Positions 17,374-26,651 of a DNA stretch of 64,000 nucleotides are shown here, in pieces. Within the stretch, counting starts at the first letter, position 1. Every line of letters begins with the position of its first letter. Location: contig NZ_FNNU01000009.1 in assembly GCF_900106975.1 (NCBI RefSeq), forward strand, positions 62,001 to 126,000, in the 5' to 3' direction. The DNA is from Pseudomonas kuykendallii (GTDB lineage Bacteria > Pseudomonadota > Gammaproteobacteria > Pseudomonadales > Pseudomonadaceae). Position numbers and translations under genes: made by a program. The notes under the pieces are model-generated. The model worked only from the letters and a program-made list of their open reading frames with translations. It was not told where the DNA came from and made no database searches.

Positions 17374-18488
17374 GTGTTCGCAATCTTGAAAAGCGCGTGC
17401 CAAGTAAGCATCGCCGTACGAGACCACTTGTAGTCTAGCGACCGCTCAATTACACGTGCAGAAAGCGCCTGTAGCAGTACAGGATCAGAGAGAGTCTCTG
17501 CTAGAACCTCCGATATCCGCTGCGGATCATCTGGAGATACGTATCTGATTGCTGCCCCTCCGAACTCAGGCATCGGAGCGTAATCGGAGGAGACAATAGG
17601 CACGCCAGAGCCCATAGCCTCCAAAAGAATATTTGGACAGTTCTCACAGGCCGACATGAAAGTGAACAAGCTCGCATGTTTATAGAGTGCAGGCAACGCT
17701 GCGTAAGAGTACTCACCGAGTAGAAATACCGACGCATCTAGCTCCCGCCCTAAAATGAAGCTTTGTACTTCTGCGGCAGCCTGCCCACCGCCGCCGCCCA
17801 CAATCAACAACTTGTACTCATCACGGATGGATTCACTAAGCAGAGTATAGGCTTCAACCAACTGTAAGTGACGCTTGTAAAACTCAAACCGGGAAACATA
17901 TAGAATGTACTTACCCGAAAAAGGGAGAGCAGGCCGCGCCAGCGCCTTATTCCCTACAAAAAAATCATTACCGATACCATGTACAATGGTAACCGCCCGA
18001 TTGACCGATATATATCGTTCAATGACGCGACGCGCATAATCTGAAATGAAAATAACCAAATCTGCCGAGGCCATACTCGCGAGCATGCGCTTTCTCAGAA
18101 GATAGTTCTTAAACTTTAGCCTAATGGATTTTGCATCTGCCAACGCTTGCTCATCGAATGGAAGCATATTCCTGAACATGGTTACGACCCGGCAACCTTT
18201 CGGTGCTCGAGTGTTCACAATGCCGCCTGGACAAAACAATATGTCCGCTTTTAACCTCGCAAGCCAGACAGGCAGGATGAAGCACTCCCAGAACAGTCTC
18301 AGCACTGGGTTGTAAACTGGAAAACGGGTTCTTACACGGCGCACACTTTCCGACTGAAACTGGTCAAGATCGTCATAACCAAAGACATATACCTTAACAT
18401 GCTCCTGTGGAAGATTTTCCAGCAAGTTGTAAAGGTATGTCCTCCCCCCTCCGACTTTGGCAGAAAAGGCGTTAATAACAACTACCAT
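17370..18488 (-). CDS. family 4 glycosyltransferase
   Basis: A 372-residue GT-B enzyme. The acceptor-side N-terminus reads INAFSAKVGGGRTYLYNLL with the glycine-rich loop typical of GT4. The donor domain has ILYVSRFEFYKRHLQLVEAY (about 193-212), IVGGGGGQA, and the E-x7-E motif in SACENCPNILLEAMGSGVPI (about 279-298). It overlaps the polymerase gene by 7 bases and the next transferase gene by 4, so it is translationally coupled in the operon. The donor is one of the O-unit sugars; which one cannot be told. GC content is falling here toward the AT-rich core of the cluster. Confidence 0.88.
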   Translation of the reverse strand: MVVVINAFSAKVGGGRTYLYNLLENLPQEHVKVYVFGYDDLDQFQSESVRRVRTRFPVYNPVLRLFWECFILPVWLARLKADILFCPGGIVNTRAPKGCRVVTMFRNMLPFDEQALADAKSIRLKFKNYLLRKRMLASMASADLVIFISDYARRVIERYISVNRAVTIVHGIGNDFFVGNKALARPALPFSGKYILYVSRFEFYKRHLQLVEAYTLLSESIRDEYKLLIVGGGGGQAAAEVQSFILGRELDASVFLLGEYSYAALPALYKHASLFTFMSACENCPNILLEAMGSGVPIVSSDYAPMPEFGGAAIRYVSPDDPQRISEVLAETLSDPVLLQALSARVIERSLDYKWSRTAMLTWHALFKIANT

Positions 18489-19744
18489 AACCGAACCCTT
18501 AGCCGAACAAATAAGCCTATAACAGCAAGCGGAAAAACAACAAACAATACAAAAGAAAAAAATACATTTGTGAATTCCGAGTAACTAAATCGTGCCGCCA
18601 CCAAAACGTAGTTGAACACCAATATAAATAACACACCCTTGAAGTAAAAATTAGCACCAACATCAAAACAGTACACTACAGCCCTTTTAAATAGATAAAC
18701 AGCACTAAACATTACAATCATAGTTAAAAGCCCGCCCCACAAAAAACCTGGAAACATTCCGAAGTTCATAACCCCCTCTACAAAAGAACCCGGCGCCAAA
18801 TTGGATAGCCCCTGCCACTGATCGCCAGTATAGATTTTTGTGAAAACCAACCCGCCAGTATCAGGCTTTTCTGGATAGATAGCTCGAGGGATAAAATTTG
18901 TAAAAAGAGTGGCATATGTCGCACCAAGAAGCGGTTCATTTACATCACTACTTGCTAATATTTCTAAGGGATTCGTTCCATAATAAAAATGGGCATAATT
19001 CAACTTCTCAAAGCTTAATTCTGAGAAATCATTTCCACCAAAATCATTTCTAAAAGCCCCATAGAAAGCGACAAAAAACAAAAACAAAAATAAACACCCA
19101 ACAGAAAATACCAAGCCTATTCTTTTAATAAGATAGTGCCTCATAACCAATATCGTAATCAAAGGCATCAACAACGAAGAGCGAGAACCAGAAGTTAAAC
19201 AAACAAACAAAAAGATACCAGTAGATGATAGGAAGATGAAAATTTTGAGCGCACTCTTTTTACAGTCGAGCATGAATATATAGCACAAATAAACGTAAAA
19301 AACTTGAACCGAAGAAAAGACCACCAAGATCCAGCCGCGCCCCTCTAACTCAACCACCCTAAAGGCAAGGGACATCAAGTACGCTACAAGCCCACCCTCA
19401 TCAATAACCATTTTTATCTTCAAGCAAAAAGCAGGCAACAGCAAGAAAAAAAGGATCGCATATTTTCCAATTGGAACAGCCTGCATATTAACATACTCAC
19501 TAAACTCAAAATTTGAGTCTATAAATGCCACCACCACTAAAGCGACCATCAAGAATAAATATGCAAAAATAGTCAAACCCGAAACGTCGCCAGCAAACAC
19601 ACCGAGATAGAAAAGAAATGTGAAAACGAATAAAATCTTTCCAGGCGACAGTAAATCCTTATTCAGTAGAAACATTATACATCCAACAAATAAAACTATC
19701 GCAAATAAAATAAAGTCAACCACAAGCGCCGCCCAGATACTCAT
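18482..19744 (-). CDS. wzy: O-antigen polymerase Wzy
   Basis: A 420-residue polytopic protein with about 11-12 hydrophobic segments and a large periplasmic loop in the middle-to-C-terminal part (roughly 230-310, AFRNDFGGNDFSELSFEK and LASSDVNEPLLGATYATLF). This is the usual Wzy layout. Wzy proteins share little sequence, so the call rests on topology, the AT-rich composition (the lowest GC in the window) and position among wzx, wzz and transferases; no other polymerase candidate is present. It would join undecaprenyl-linked O-units in the periplasm with length set by Wzz. The start overlaps the preceding glycosyltransferase gene by 29 bases. Confidence 0.85.
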   Translation of the reverse strand: MSIWAALVVDFILFAIVLFVGCIMFLLNKDLLSPGKILFVFTFLFYLGVFAGDVSGLTIFAYLFLMVALVVVAFIDSNFEFSEYVNMQAVPIGKYAILFFLLLPAFCLKIKMVIDEGGLVAYLMSLAFRVVELEGRGWILVVFSSVQVFYVYLCYIFMLDCKKSALKIFIFLSSTGIFLFVCLTSGSRSSLLMPLITILVMRHYLIKRIGLVFSVGCLFLFLFFVAFYGAFRNDFGGNDFSELSFEKLNYAHFYYGTNPLEILASSDVNEPLLGATYATLFTNFIPRAIYPEKPDTGGLVFTKIYTGDQWQGLSNLAPGSFVEGVMNFGMFPGFLWGGLLTMIVMFSAVYLFKRAVVYCFDVGANFYFKGVLFILVFNYVLVAARFSYSEFTNVFFSFVLFVVFPLAVIGLFVRLRVRLW

Positions 19745-20939
19745 CAGCTACGTTATTCAAATCATATGCAAAAAGAACGTCCTCAACTTGATTTAAAGAA
19801 AAGCCATTAAAAACAGCCCTAGGAATAAAATCACCAACAGCATCTAAAGACGTTAGGTCTTTTATATGGAATACCCTCCCATTTAACCTATCATCACATA
19901 GCAACTCCGTCCTATCCTCTTCATAAAAATTCACTATTGGCAACCCCGTAGCTACATATTCAACAACCTTACTTGGTGTCATAACACAATTTGAATTCTC
20001 TATATTTATCAGAACATCAGCCCCCCTGATTAACTCAACAGCTTGGTCACGAGGCACCACACCATGGTGCCTCACACATCCCACATTCACCGCTGATGTT
20101 GGGACACCATTTAGAGGACCATATAGGTTTACAGTAATATCTAACCTTTCACGAAGTCCATTAAAAAAATTCACCATAACATCTGGCTCTCGTATGCCAC
20201 GATGAAAAGCTCCCACATAAACAAGATTAAAGGGCTCTTGCGCAACATGTCTTGCCGGCTGAAAAAAAGAGCCAACATCAACTGCGTGAGGTATAACAGC
20301 TGCCGTAGCGCATGAAACTGCCCCAAAAAAAATCTTATACTCTATTAAAGTTTTCTCATTAGTAAATATAGCCTTATCCGCAGACTTAATGACTTTTTTC
20401 TCAAAGAATGAATTTAACGTTTTATAGATTTTTAGATTATTAGGCGGCATTGAAATAGAAACAGAAAACGGGTCACCATAATCCGCAACCCAACGGCAAT
20501 TATTTTTTTTAATTCTTTTGTAAAATAAGCCACCTAAATGCGCAGAGAATGTTGGAGAGTAACTGACCACCAGATCATATTGCGCATGTCTGTGTTTAAA
20601 TAGAGAGGTCAATAAAAACGGTAGCCAGTGCCACAGGCCATCAGGCCAGAAAAAAAGGCGATTCACTTTTTTTAGCAGACCAACAGTAGCTGAGCGTATT
20701 GCCCTCACCCACCCAGATGGCTCCATACTCGAAGGTTGCGTACTGTTCTGCCTCCTCAGGAAACCAATACGCTCCACCGTAACACCATCCCTGATCTCAC
20801 AACGCACATCATCTACACGCCCTGAGATCACTTTCACTTCATGCCCTGCTGCAGCCCATACCTTTGCAATTTGGCTCCAGCGATAAGCGTGGGCCCCGAC
20901 AAAGGGTTCGAAATAGTAGTTAATGATCAAAATTTTCAT
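19716..20939 (-). CDS. glycosyltransferase, GT-B fold
   Basis: A 407-residue transferase. The N-terminus ILIINYYFEPFVGAHAYRWS and then GHEVKVISGRVDD (about 32-44) are GT4-like. The middle carries YSPTFSAHLGGLFYKRIKKN and ADYGDPFSVS. The donor domain has LVYVGAFHRGIREPDVMVNF (about 235-254) and MTPSKVVEYVATGLPIVNFY with the Glu of the E-x7-E-like site. It is part of the coupled run: it overlaps wzx by 20 bases and wzy by 29. Low GC marks it as recently variable O-antigen DNA. Specificity is unknown; with WbpL and two other transferases it would account for a four-sugar unit. Confidence 0.87.
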   Translation of the reverse strand: MKILIINYYFEPFVGAHAYRWSQIAKVWAAAGHEVKVISGRVDDVRCEIRDGVTVERIGFLRRQNSTQPSSMEPSGWVRAIRSATVGLLKKVNRLFFWPDGLWHWLPFLLTSLFKHRHAQYDLVVSYSPTFSAHLGGLFYKRIKKNNCRWVADYGDPFSVSISMPPNNLKIYKTLNSFFEKKVIKSADKAIFTNEKTLIEYKIFFGAVSCATAAVIPHAVDVGSFFQPARHVAQEPFNLVYVGAFHRGIREPDVMVNFFNGLRERLDITVNLYGPLNGVPTSAVNVGCVRHHGVVPRDQAVELIRGADVLINIENSNCVMTPSKVVEYVATGLPIVNFYEEDRTELLCDDRLNGRVFHIKDLTSLDAVGDFIPRAVFNGFSLNQVEDVLFAYDLNNVADEYLGGACG

Positions 20940-22110
20940 GAGCTGTTCTTTTCATATGCAGAATCAATGCGCCTGCGGAGCAAAGATAACCGAAAGCGCA
21001 AGCCCATGCCACGCCATAAAGTTTACTGAAAAAAAGCATAACTGGCAGAGTCATAATAATCGTTAGCAGCCCCAAGCAGATACTCTTTAACATACTTCTA
21101 TATTGCCCTAGTGCTAGCAAAAAAGTCGAAGCCGGAGCAGAAATCAAAGAGCACAACGAGCAGCCTGCGAACAACAAAAAAGTTAGTCGGGCACCGGAGT
21201 ATTTTTCCGCACCGAGAAATGGCATTACGTACCATACGATTGCGACGGCAATGATCGAGGCCAAAAGTGCGTATGGTAGTTTTTTATAGAAAGCAGAAAT
21301 AATATACCTTACCTCTTCAGTACCGCCACTTGCCATCCTGGGGAGTAATACAACATTTATCGCATAGACCGCCATTGAAAATAACGCTTGATAACGCATT
21401 GCAACACCATAAACAGCAACGTTGCTGGCCGACCCCATAAAGCTGACAAGCACAAGCGCAATATATGGCATGCAACCAGCTAAAACCGAGTAGAGTACAA
21501 TATCCGCTCTCATCACCAGATAATTAATAGAACCTGCCACCTCACCAAGATTTGACTCACTACGTTTTATAGCAACGGAGCGGGGCGAATGGTTTGCACA
21601 CAGCACAATAACCCATGTTGAAAAAATTAACACAATCAGAAAATAATCCGCCAGTTGCGCACCCACAAGAACCAATACGGCAGTCAAAGAAGCCCATATA
21701 CAGTTTTTCAATATATCCATACCGATAAATCTTTTAAACTCTTCGTTTTTCTGTGCCTCTATCCTCGACATCTGAAAGCATATGAAAACTGAATATCCTG
21801 CCAAAAAGTAGAAGCCCGCCTTGTATTCTAAAACCGTGACTGCGTAGACAAACAATACGCTTCCAATTGGCAAGGCAATTAATAGACGTTTTTGCTGAGC
21901 ATTAACTATAAAATTGGAGTGATCAGCAATATAAAGTCGTTCAATCAGGCCGCAGGCAACCTGATACCCCATCATAATTGATGTAAACACCACCGTGAAA
22001 TAAGCGTACTGGTCAATTGCCAGAAAGCTGATTAAATACAGTGACACACTGATGTTAATAGCCTTTGAAAAGCCATCGCCTAAAAAAACCGCCACGATAC
22101 GCTTCAGCAT
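20920..22110 (-). CDS. wzx: O-antigen flippase Wzx
   Basis: A 396-residue multi-spanning protein of the polysaccharide/MATE-like exporter superfamily, with about 12 hydrophobic segments from LGDGFSKAINISVSLYLISF to the last helix AWACAFGYLCSAGALILHM. It would move undecaprenyl-diphosphate O-units to the periplasmic face. The call relies on the N-terminal amphipathic helix plus paired-helix pattern, and on position between wbpP and wzy. It starts 2 bases after the wbpP stop and overlaps the next transferase gene. It is slightly shorter than the common 400-420 residues but complete. Confidence 0.88.
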   Translation of the reverse strand: MLKRIVAVFLGDGFSKAINISVSLYLISFLAIDQYAYFTVVFTSIMMGYQVACGLIERLYIADHSNFIVNAQQKRLLIALPIGSVLFVYAVTVLEYKAGFYFLAGYSVFICFQMSRIEAQKNEEFKRFIGMDILKNCIWASLTAVLVLVGAQLADYFLIVLIFSTWVIVLCANHSPRSVAIKRSESNLGEVAGSINYLVMRADIVLYSVLAGCMPYIALVLVSFMGSASNVAVYGVAMRYQALFSMAVYAINVVLLPRMASGGTEEVRYIISAFYKKLPYALLASIIAVAIVWYVMPFLGAEKYSGARLTFLLFAGCSLCSLISAPASTFLLALGQYRSMLKSICLGLLTIIMTLPVMLFFSKLYGVAWACAFGYLCSAGALILHMKRTAHENFDH

Positions 22111-22112
22111 AC

Positions 22113-23135
22113 TCAGAGGATCTGCTTAACATACCAACTGGTAACCGCTTCCAGTCCTTGACGTATTCGCCAAGCAGGCTGATATCCAATAAGATTTTTC
22201 GCCTTACTTATATCAGCCAGCGAGTGCCGAACATCACCTTGGCGAAAGCCAGCATGACTCGCTGTAAGAGAATAGCGAAACCCACTGCGATTCACGCACT
22301 CTCTCATGTAATCAAAAAGATCGTTAAGCGTCGTTTGATCGCCTACAGCAACATTATAAATCTGATTCTTAGCTGAGTTACTTGCCGTTGCAGCTAATAG
22401 GTTTGCCTGAACCGCGTTCTCGACGAAACAGAAATCTCGACTGGTTTCACCATCACCATTTATAATAATTTCCTCGCCCTTAATCATTGCAGCCAGCCAT
22501 TTCGGAATGACCGCCGCATACGCTCCGTTGGGATCCTGACGCTTACCAAAAACATTAAAGTAACGCAGTCCTATCGTATTAAATCCATAGGACTTCGCAA
22601 AAACCTCCGCATAAAGTTCATTGACATATTTAGTAACAGCATAAGGTGACAATGGTTTGCCAATTACATCTTCAACCTTGGGGAGGCCAGGATGATCACC
22701 GTACGTAGAGCTGCTTGCCGCGTAGGTGAAGCTCTCCACCTGAGCGTCCCGCGCTGCCACTAGCATATTCAAAAAACCAGAAATGTTTGTGCTATTTGTC
22801 GCAACAGGATCGTTAATGGAACGTGGTACAGAACCGAGCGCAGCCTGATGCAAAACATAATCCACACCTTTGCACGCCTCATGGCAATGCTCCAGCTCGC
22901 GAATATCACCCTCAATAAACCTGAACCGGGCCCACTGCTCCCCGGTGACTTTCCTTTGCACCTCATCAAAATTTCTCTGATGTCCGGTTGCGAAGTTATC
23001 CAGGCCAATAACTCGCTGATTCAGCATCAACAACTTTTCAAGCAGATTGGAGCCGATGAAGCCTGCCACACCTGTAATCAGCCAGGTCCTCGGAGCATTC
23101 GGGAGTTCTCGTAGCAGTGTTTCGTAGTAAGTCAT
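22113..23135 (-). CDS. wbpP: UDP-GlcNAc / UDP-GlcNAcA C4-epimerase
   Basis: A 340-residue extended SDR epimerase matching WbpP (P. aeruginosa O6) and TviC. Its parts are [20 protein letters not shown] (about 17-36), the UDP-sugar loop [31 protein letters not shown] with the catalytic Ser region, and [13 protein letters not shown] with the Tyr-Lys pair. It interconverts GlcNAc- and GalNAc-configured UDP sugars, feeding UDP-GalNAcA synthesis with the adjacent dehydrogenase. It lies 81 bases after that gene and 2 bases before wzx. High similarity to WbpP makes the function confident; the order of epimerisation and oxidation is not decided by sequence. Confidence 0.93.
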   Translation of the reverse strand: MTYYETLLRELPNAPRTWLITGVAGFIGSNLLEKLLMLNQRVIGLDNFATGHQRNFDEVQRKVTGEQWARFRFIEGDIRELEHCHEACKGVDYVLHQAALGSVPRSINDPVATNSTNISGFLNMLVAARDAQVESFTYAASSSTYGDHPGLPKVEDVIGKPLSPYAVTKYVNELYAEVFAKSYGFNTIGLRYFNVFGKRQDPNGAYAAVIPKWLAAMIKGEEIIINGDGETSRDFCFVENAVQANLLAATASNSAKNQIYNVAVGDQTTLNDLFDYMRECVNRSGFRYSLTASHAGFRQGDVRHSLADISKAKNLIGYQPAWRIRQGLEAVTSWYVKQIL

Positions 23136-23216
23136 CTATGCAGTGTTCCTAACGAAAATACGCCGGCAGCGGTCGAAAGAATTCCTGTGTTGGCCGTAGC
23201 ACTCCAACCTTCCGGG

Positions 23217-24506
23217 TTACAAGCGCAAGTCAGACTCCTCGGCGCTCAACAGATATTTCAGATCGTAAAGTACCTGCCGCTTCTTGCCGTATTTCCGAAT
23301 ACTTTCTGCACCTAACGTACGGAACTCATCGTGCGCAACGGCTAGAACGATCCCATCGTAGGTGCCCAAAGAAGGCTCGCTGATCGGGGAGATTCCGTAC
23401 TCGTAACGAGCCTCGTCGTGAACGACCCATGGATCGTAGACGTCTACCAGAATGTTGTACTCCGCCAGCTCGCTGACAATGTCCACCACACGCGTGTTGC
23501 GTAGATCCGGACAGTTTTCCTTGAAGGCCAAGCCCATCACCAGCACGCGAGCACCTTCCACATGGATGCGCTGCTTCAACATGGCTTTCACCAGCTGCGA
23601 AACTACGTAGGCTCCCATCCCATCGTTCAAGCGCCGACCTGCCAGGATGATCTCCGGGTGGTAACCGATGCTTTGAGCTTTGTGGGTCAGATAGTACGGG
23701 TCGACCCCAATGCAATGTCCACCGACCAGTCCAGGGCGGAATGGCAGGAAGTTCCACTTGGTGCCGGCAGCCTGGAGTACGGCTTCGGTATCGATGTCCA
23801 GCTTGTTGAAGATGATTGCCAGTTCGTTGATCAGAGCGATATTGAGGTCGCGCTGAGTGTTCTCGATCACCTTGGCAGCCTCGGCAACCCGGATACTGCT
23901 GGCCTTGTGTGTGCCTGCAGATACGATCTCCCTGTATAAGTCATCGACCATATCAGCAACCTCAGGGGTCGATCCTGAAGTAATTTTTCTTATAGTTGTG
24001 ACTCGATGTTCTTTATCTCCCGGGTTAATACGTTCTGGGCTATACCCAGCAAAAAAATCCACGTTGAACCGAAGCCCCGAAACTCTCTCCAAGACCGGGA
24101 CGCATTCTTCTTCCGTAGCCCCTGGATAGACTGTCGACTCATAAATGACGACATCACCCTCTTTCAAAACTGTACCGATACTCTCGGAAGCCAAGATCAG
24201 GGGCGTCAGATCCGGCTGCTTGTGCTTATCGATAGGCGTCGGAACGGTTACGATGAATACATTACAGTCCTTCAGGGCGCTCAAATCGGCGCTATAGACG
24301 AGTTGCACTGCCTCTTTCAACTCATCGTCAGCCACTTCCAAAGTGGCGTCATGCCCAGCCTTCAGGGCGTTGATTCGCGATTGGTTGATGTCGAAACCTA
24401 CCACGGAACGACGCTTGCCGAACTCAACCGCCAGTGGCAGACCGACATAACCTAACCCAATGATGGCGAGCTTTACTTCTTGCAAGCTGAACATATCAAC
24501 ATCCAT
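23217..24506 (-). CDS. wbpO: UDP-N-acetylhexosamine 6-dehydrogenase (WbpO/TviB type)
   Basis: Oxidises C6 of UDP-GalNAc/UDP-GlcNAc to the uronic acid with 2 NAD+. The 429-residue protein has the N-terminal NAD domain [20 protein letters not shown] (about 13-32) and [15 protein letters not shown] central helix follows with [20 protein letters not shown], and then the catalytic cysteine segment [18 protein letters not shown] (Cys about 267). The C-terminal UDP-binding domain has [16 protein letters not shown]. The closest match is the WbpO/TviB group, and the following wbpP fits the UDP-GalNAcA route of P. aeruginosa O6 and Vi antigen. Two starts are possible (24506 or 24494); neither has a clear ribosome site. 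Confidence 0.92.
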   Translation of the reverse strand: MDVDMFSLQEVKLAIIGLGYVGLPLAVEFGKRRSVVGFDINQSRINALKAGHDATLEVADDELKEAVQLVYSADLSALKDCNVFIVTVPTPIDKHKQPDLTPLILASESIGTVLKEGDVVIYESTVYPGATEEECVPVLERVSGLRFNVDFFAGYSPERINPGDKEHRVTTIRKITSGSTPEVADMVDDLYREIVSAGTHKASSIRVAEAAKVIENTQRDLNIALINELAIIFNKLDIDTEAVLQAAGTKWNFLPFRPGLVGGHCIGVDPYYLTHKAQSIGYHPEIILAGRRLNDGMGAYVVSQLVKAMLKQRIHVEGARVLVMGLAFKENCPDLRNTRVVDIVSELAEYNILVDVYDPWVVHDEARYEYGISPISEPSLGTYDGIVLAVAHDEFRTLGAESIRKYGKKRQVLYDLKYLLSAEESDLRL

Positions 24507-24580
24507 TTAAACAACATTGAAGACTGTGCCAAAAAAATGAATATGTAAAAATCCATTTTCCCCTTAACCACCAGGCAATA

Positions 24581-25864
24581 TCAGTTCTTCCGGGAAGAGC
24601 TGGAAACCAATATGCGGACCAAAGCCACAAAGACGCCCAGCATTACGCCAAGCACAAGGCCCGCCGCCAAGATCAATGCCTTCTTCGGTTTGACCGGCGA
24701 ATAGGGTGCCCCCGCGTACTGGTCAATATTGACCAGATTGAGGTTGGCAAGGTTGAGGTTGAGGTTTTTCAACTTCGCAGCTTCCTTGTGCCAGTCGGCA
24801 TAAGCGCCAATGAAAAGATCCTCTTCATCACGTTGTTTGAGCTGTTCGATTTCCCGGTTCTGATTCAGCAACTGTAATTCTTTCTCGATCTGACCTACAC
24901 GCGGCTCGGTGAAATCGTCCGAACCCCGCTTCTGCAGCGCAGCCTTTTCCGCCTCCAGCGCGTCGGTACCCATGAAGTACAGTGGTATTTGCTGATTGTT
25001 CACTTCGGTACGAATGACATTCCCCTGGGAGCCGGCCGCAGGCTGGCCCGCATTGCCCAGGGACGAGGGCGTGGCCGGCCTGACAATGTTCAGCGATCTG
25101 GCTATCAGGATCGCCTCATTCAGCTGAGCGATGCGGTCCTCCCTCCGGGTACGCAACTGCTTGCGCAATGCCTTGAGTTCGTCATTCAACTTCGCACGCT
25201 TGAGATCATCGGCTTCGGTAAGCGCGGCAATCCTCGCTTCCTTGCTTGCCTGATAACTTGAACGCTCCGCGGCCATCGTCTGCTCGAGTTTGGTGAGACG
25301 GTTCTGAACGATGACTTCAACATCTTGGGCGATCGCGACTCGCTCCCTGCCGATTACATATTCGATCAGGCCGTTTGTTATTTCCGGGCCTTTTATATTG
25401 GCGGGGTATATGTAGGAAAGTCCCACGAACGGAAAGCTGCCCTCGCTTCGCTTAGGATCAGGCCGTAGGGTCTTCATGTCCTCGTTCACCCGACTGAATG
25501 CTTGCTCCAGCGTTGCCCCACCTTGTGGCGTTTCTGAGTCGAACAGTTCCTGGTTCTTGCGAAAAAACTCCAGACGGTACTCATAGGAGTCAATGCCGGC
25601 GCCTACCCGTTTTAGCGCCTCTTCCGGAGACAGCTTGTACAGTCCCGAACTGTTCAGCTCGTCCAGGTCCTTGGCCGAAGCGGGCCGCAGTGTTGTCTGG
25701 GTCTGGTAATAGGGAGTGGCCATCAGGGCGTAGGCCAGCGCGATAAGGGTTGCCGCGAACGTGATGCCAGCAATTAGAAACTTGCGCTGCCATAGCGCAC
25801 GAATCAGTTCAACAATATCGATCTCATCGTCTCGCCGGGGCGATACAGTCGGGTTGTTCAGCAT
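24581..25864 (-). CDS. wzz: O-antigen chain-length regulator Wzz
   Basis: A 427-residue polysaccharide co-polymerase. It has one membrane helix near each end (FLIAGITFAATLIALAYALM, about 29-48, and ALILAAGLVLGVMLGVFVAL, about 394-413). A long, mostly helical periplasmic domain with coiled-coil segments (RLTKLEQTMAAERSSYQASK) lies between them. The proline-rich SPVKPKKA motif precedes the second helix. The cytoplasmic N-terminus DDEIDIVELIRALWQRK is the Wzz signature. It is long for the class, nearer to very-long-chain Wzz2-type proteins than to the about 350-residue Wzz1 that occupies this position in P. aeruginosa (from memory). First gene of the operon, behind an 800-base leader. Confidence 0.92.
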   Translation of the reverse strand: MLNNPTVSPRRDDEIDIVELIRALWQRKFLIAGITFAATLIALAYALMATPYYQTQTTLRPASAKDLDELNSSGLYKLSPEEALKRVGAGIDSYEYRLEFFRKNQELFDSETPQGGATLEQAFSRVNEDMKTLRPDPKRSEGSFPFVGLSYIYPANIKGPEITNGLIEYVIGRERVAIAQDVEVIVQNRLTKLEQTMAAERSSYQASKEARIAALTEADDLKRAKLNDELKALRKQLRTRREDRIAQLNEAILIARSLNIVRPATPSSLGNAGQPAAGSQGNVIRTEVNNQQIPLYFMGTDALEAEKAALQKRGSDDFTEPRVGQIEKELQLLNQNREIEQLKQRDEEDLFIGAYADWHKEAAKLKNLNLNLANLNLVNIDQYAGAPYSPVKPKKALILAAGLVLGVMLGVFVALVRILVSSSSRKN

Positions 25865-25948
25865 CGGAAGGGTAATTCCATTGAAGCAACTGGCTAAGGG
25901 CCAATCGCAAAGATGGGTGATTTGGGATTGGGAAGTTGGTCTGCTCTG

Positions 25949-26185
25949 CTATGCGCTTCTCGCAACCTGCAGAGCTTTGTCGCTCCCAACTTCAGAACAA
26001 GGAGCTGGCCAGCATGAACTCAATGGAAATGTGGTTCCCATGAGGCCCTCGAGTGAGGGTTTCCGCCCATTGCTCAAGCCGCCGTCGATCAGCACGCTAG
26101 TGCACTCATCATTTACTGGCGACTGGCCACACGAACAATCCAAACCCTGTCGGGCACTACAATGGAGGATGTCGAGATGACTCAT
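25949..26185 (-). CDS. doubtful small ORF upstream of wzz
   Basis: A 78-codon frame starting MSHLDILHCSARQGLDC with AAAGGA 5-6 bases before the ATG and ending 84 bases before wzz. It has five cysteines in the first 60 residues, no signal peptide, no membrane segment and no recognisable family. Composition looks close to what non-coding DNA of this GC would give. It could be a leader peptide, a decayed gene or chance. Listed only because of the ribosome site and position. Confidence 0.2.
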   Translation of the reverse strand: MSHLDILHCSARQGLDCSCGQSPVNDECTSVLIDGGLSNGRKPSLEGLMGTTFPLSSCWPAPCSEVGSDKALQVARSA

Positions 26186-26594
26186 GGCAGTCCTTTAACG
26201 CGCTTGTCCACATAATTGCCGGAAACCCATACCGTTGGGTTTTCCCAATTTACCGGTTTGGTTCGGCTTAGGCTTTGATCTGTGACGCCGGAAAAGTGGT
26301 CAATTCCTTAGGGCGACTCACTCATGGGTTGCAGACGAAATAAATCGAACAACTTGCTTTTCCAGATTTACCCCAGCCCCGATACGGCAACGTCAACGTG
26401 GCCTGTTCCGGCGGATGCAGCCTATCAAAATCTGAGCATAGGGGGGAACCGTAACAGCCGTGTTCACGTGCTGGCTCTATTGCGGGAGAAGCTGTTCGGC
26501 GAGTCGGTAGGCTAGTGCCAGCGCGCCCTGTAGCGCAAACAACGATCAGGGCTATTGCGGAGTAGATAGGGCGGGTGGAACCGTTACTTGGGAG

Positions 26595-26617
26595 AAAATT
26601 CTTCGCGAGGCGCGAAG
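26595..26617 (-). terminator. terminator-like hairpin downstream of ihfB
   Basis: Perfect 7-bp stem CTTCGCG/CGCGAAG with loop AGG (26601-26617). On the minus strand it is followed by AATTTTC, a short U-rich tail. It lies 45 bases beyond the ihfB stop and 22 bases beyond the ops-like element, so it could stop ihfB transcripts unless they are antiterminated. Confidence 0.5.
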
Positions 26618-26639
26618 GTCATGAAGGAGGAACGGCCAT

Positions 26640-26651
26640 GCACGCTACCGC
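26640..26651 (-). promoter_or_regulatory. ops/JUMPStart-like element
   Basis: The minus strand reads GCGGTAGCGTGC, which matches 12 consecutive bases of the enterobacterial ops element GGCGGTAGCGTGC; only the first G is T here. ops is the pause site where RfaH loads on RNA polymerase in polysaccharide and toxin operons. It lies 11 bases after the ihfB stop and in the right orientation for the wzz-wbpM operon, about 775 bases before wzz. The site's activity in Pseudomonas is inference. Confidence 0.5.

Noticed and set aside
11035-25864. Mobile-element remnants in the O-antigen cluster
   Set aside because: All frames are intact sugar, transport or transferase genes; no transposase fragment or terminal inverted repeats were seen despite low GC.
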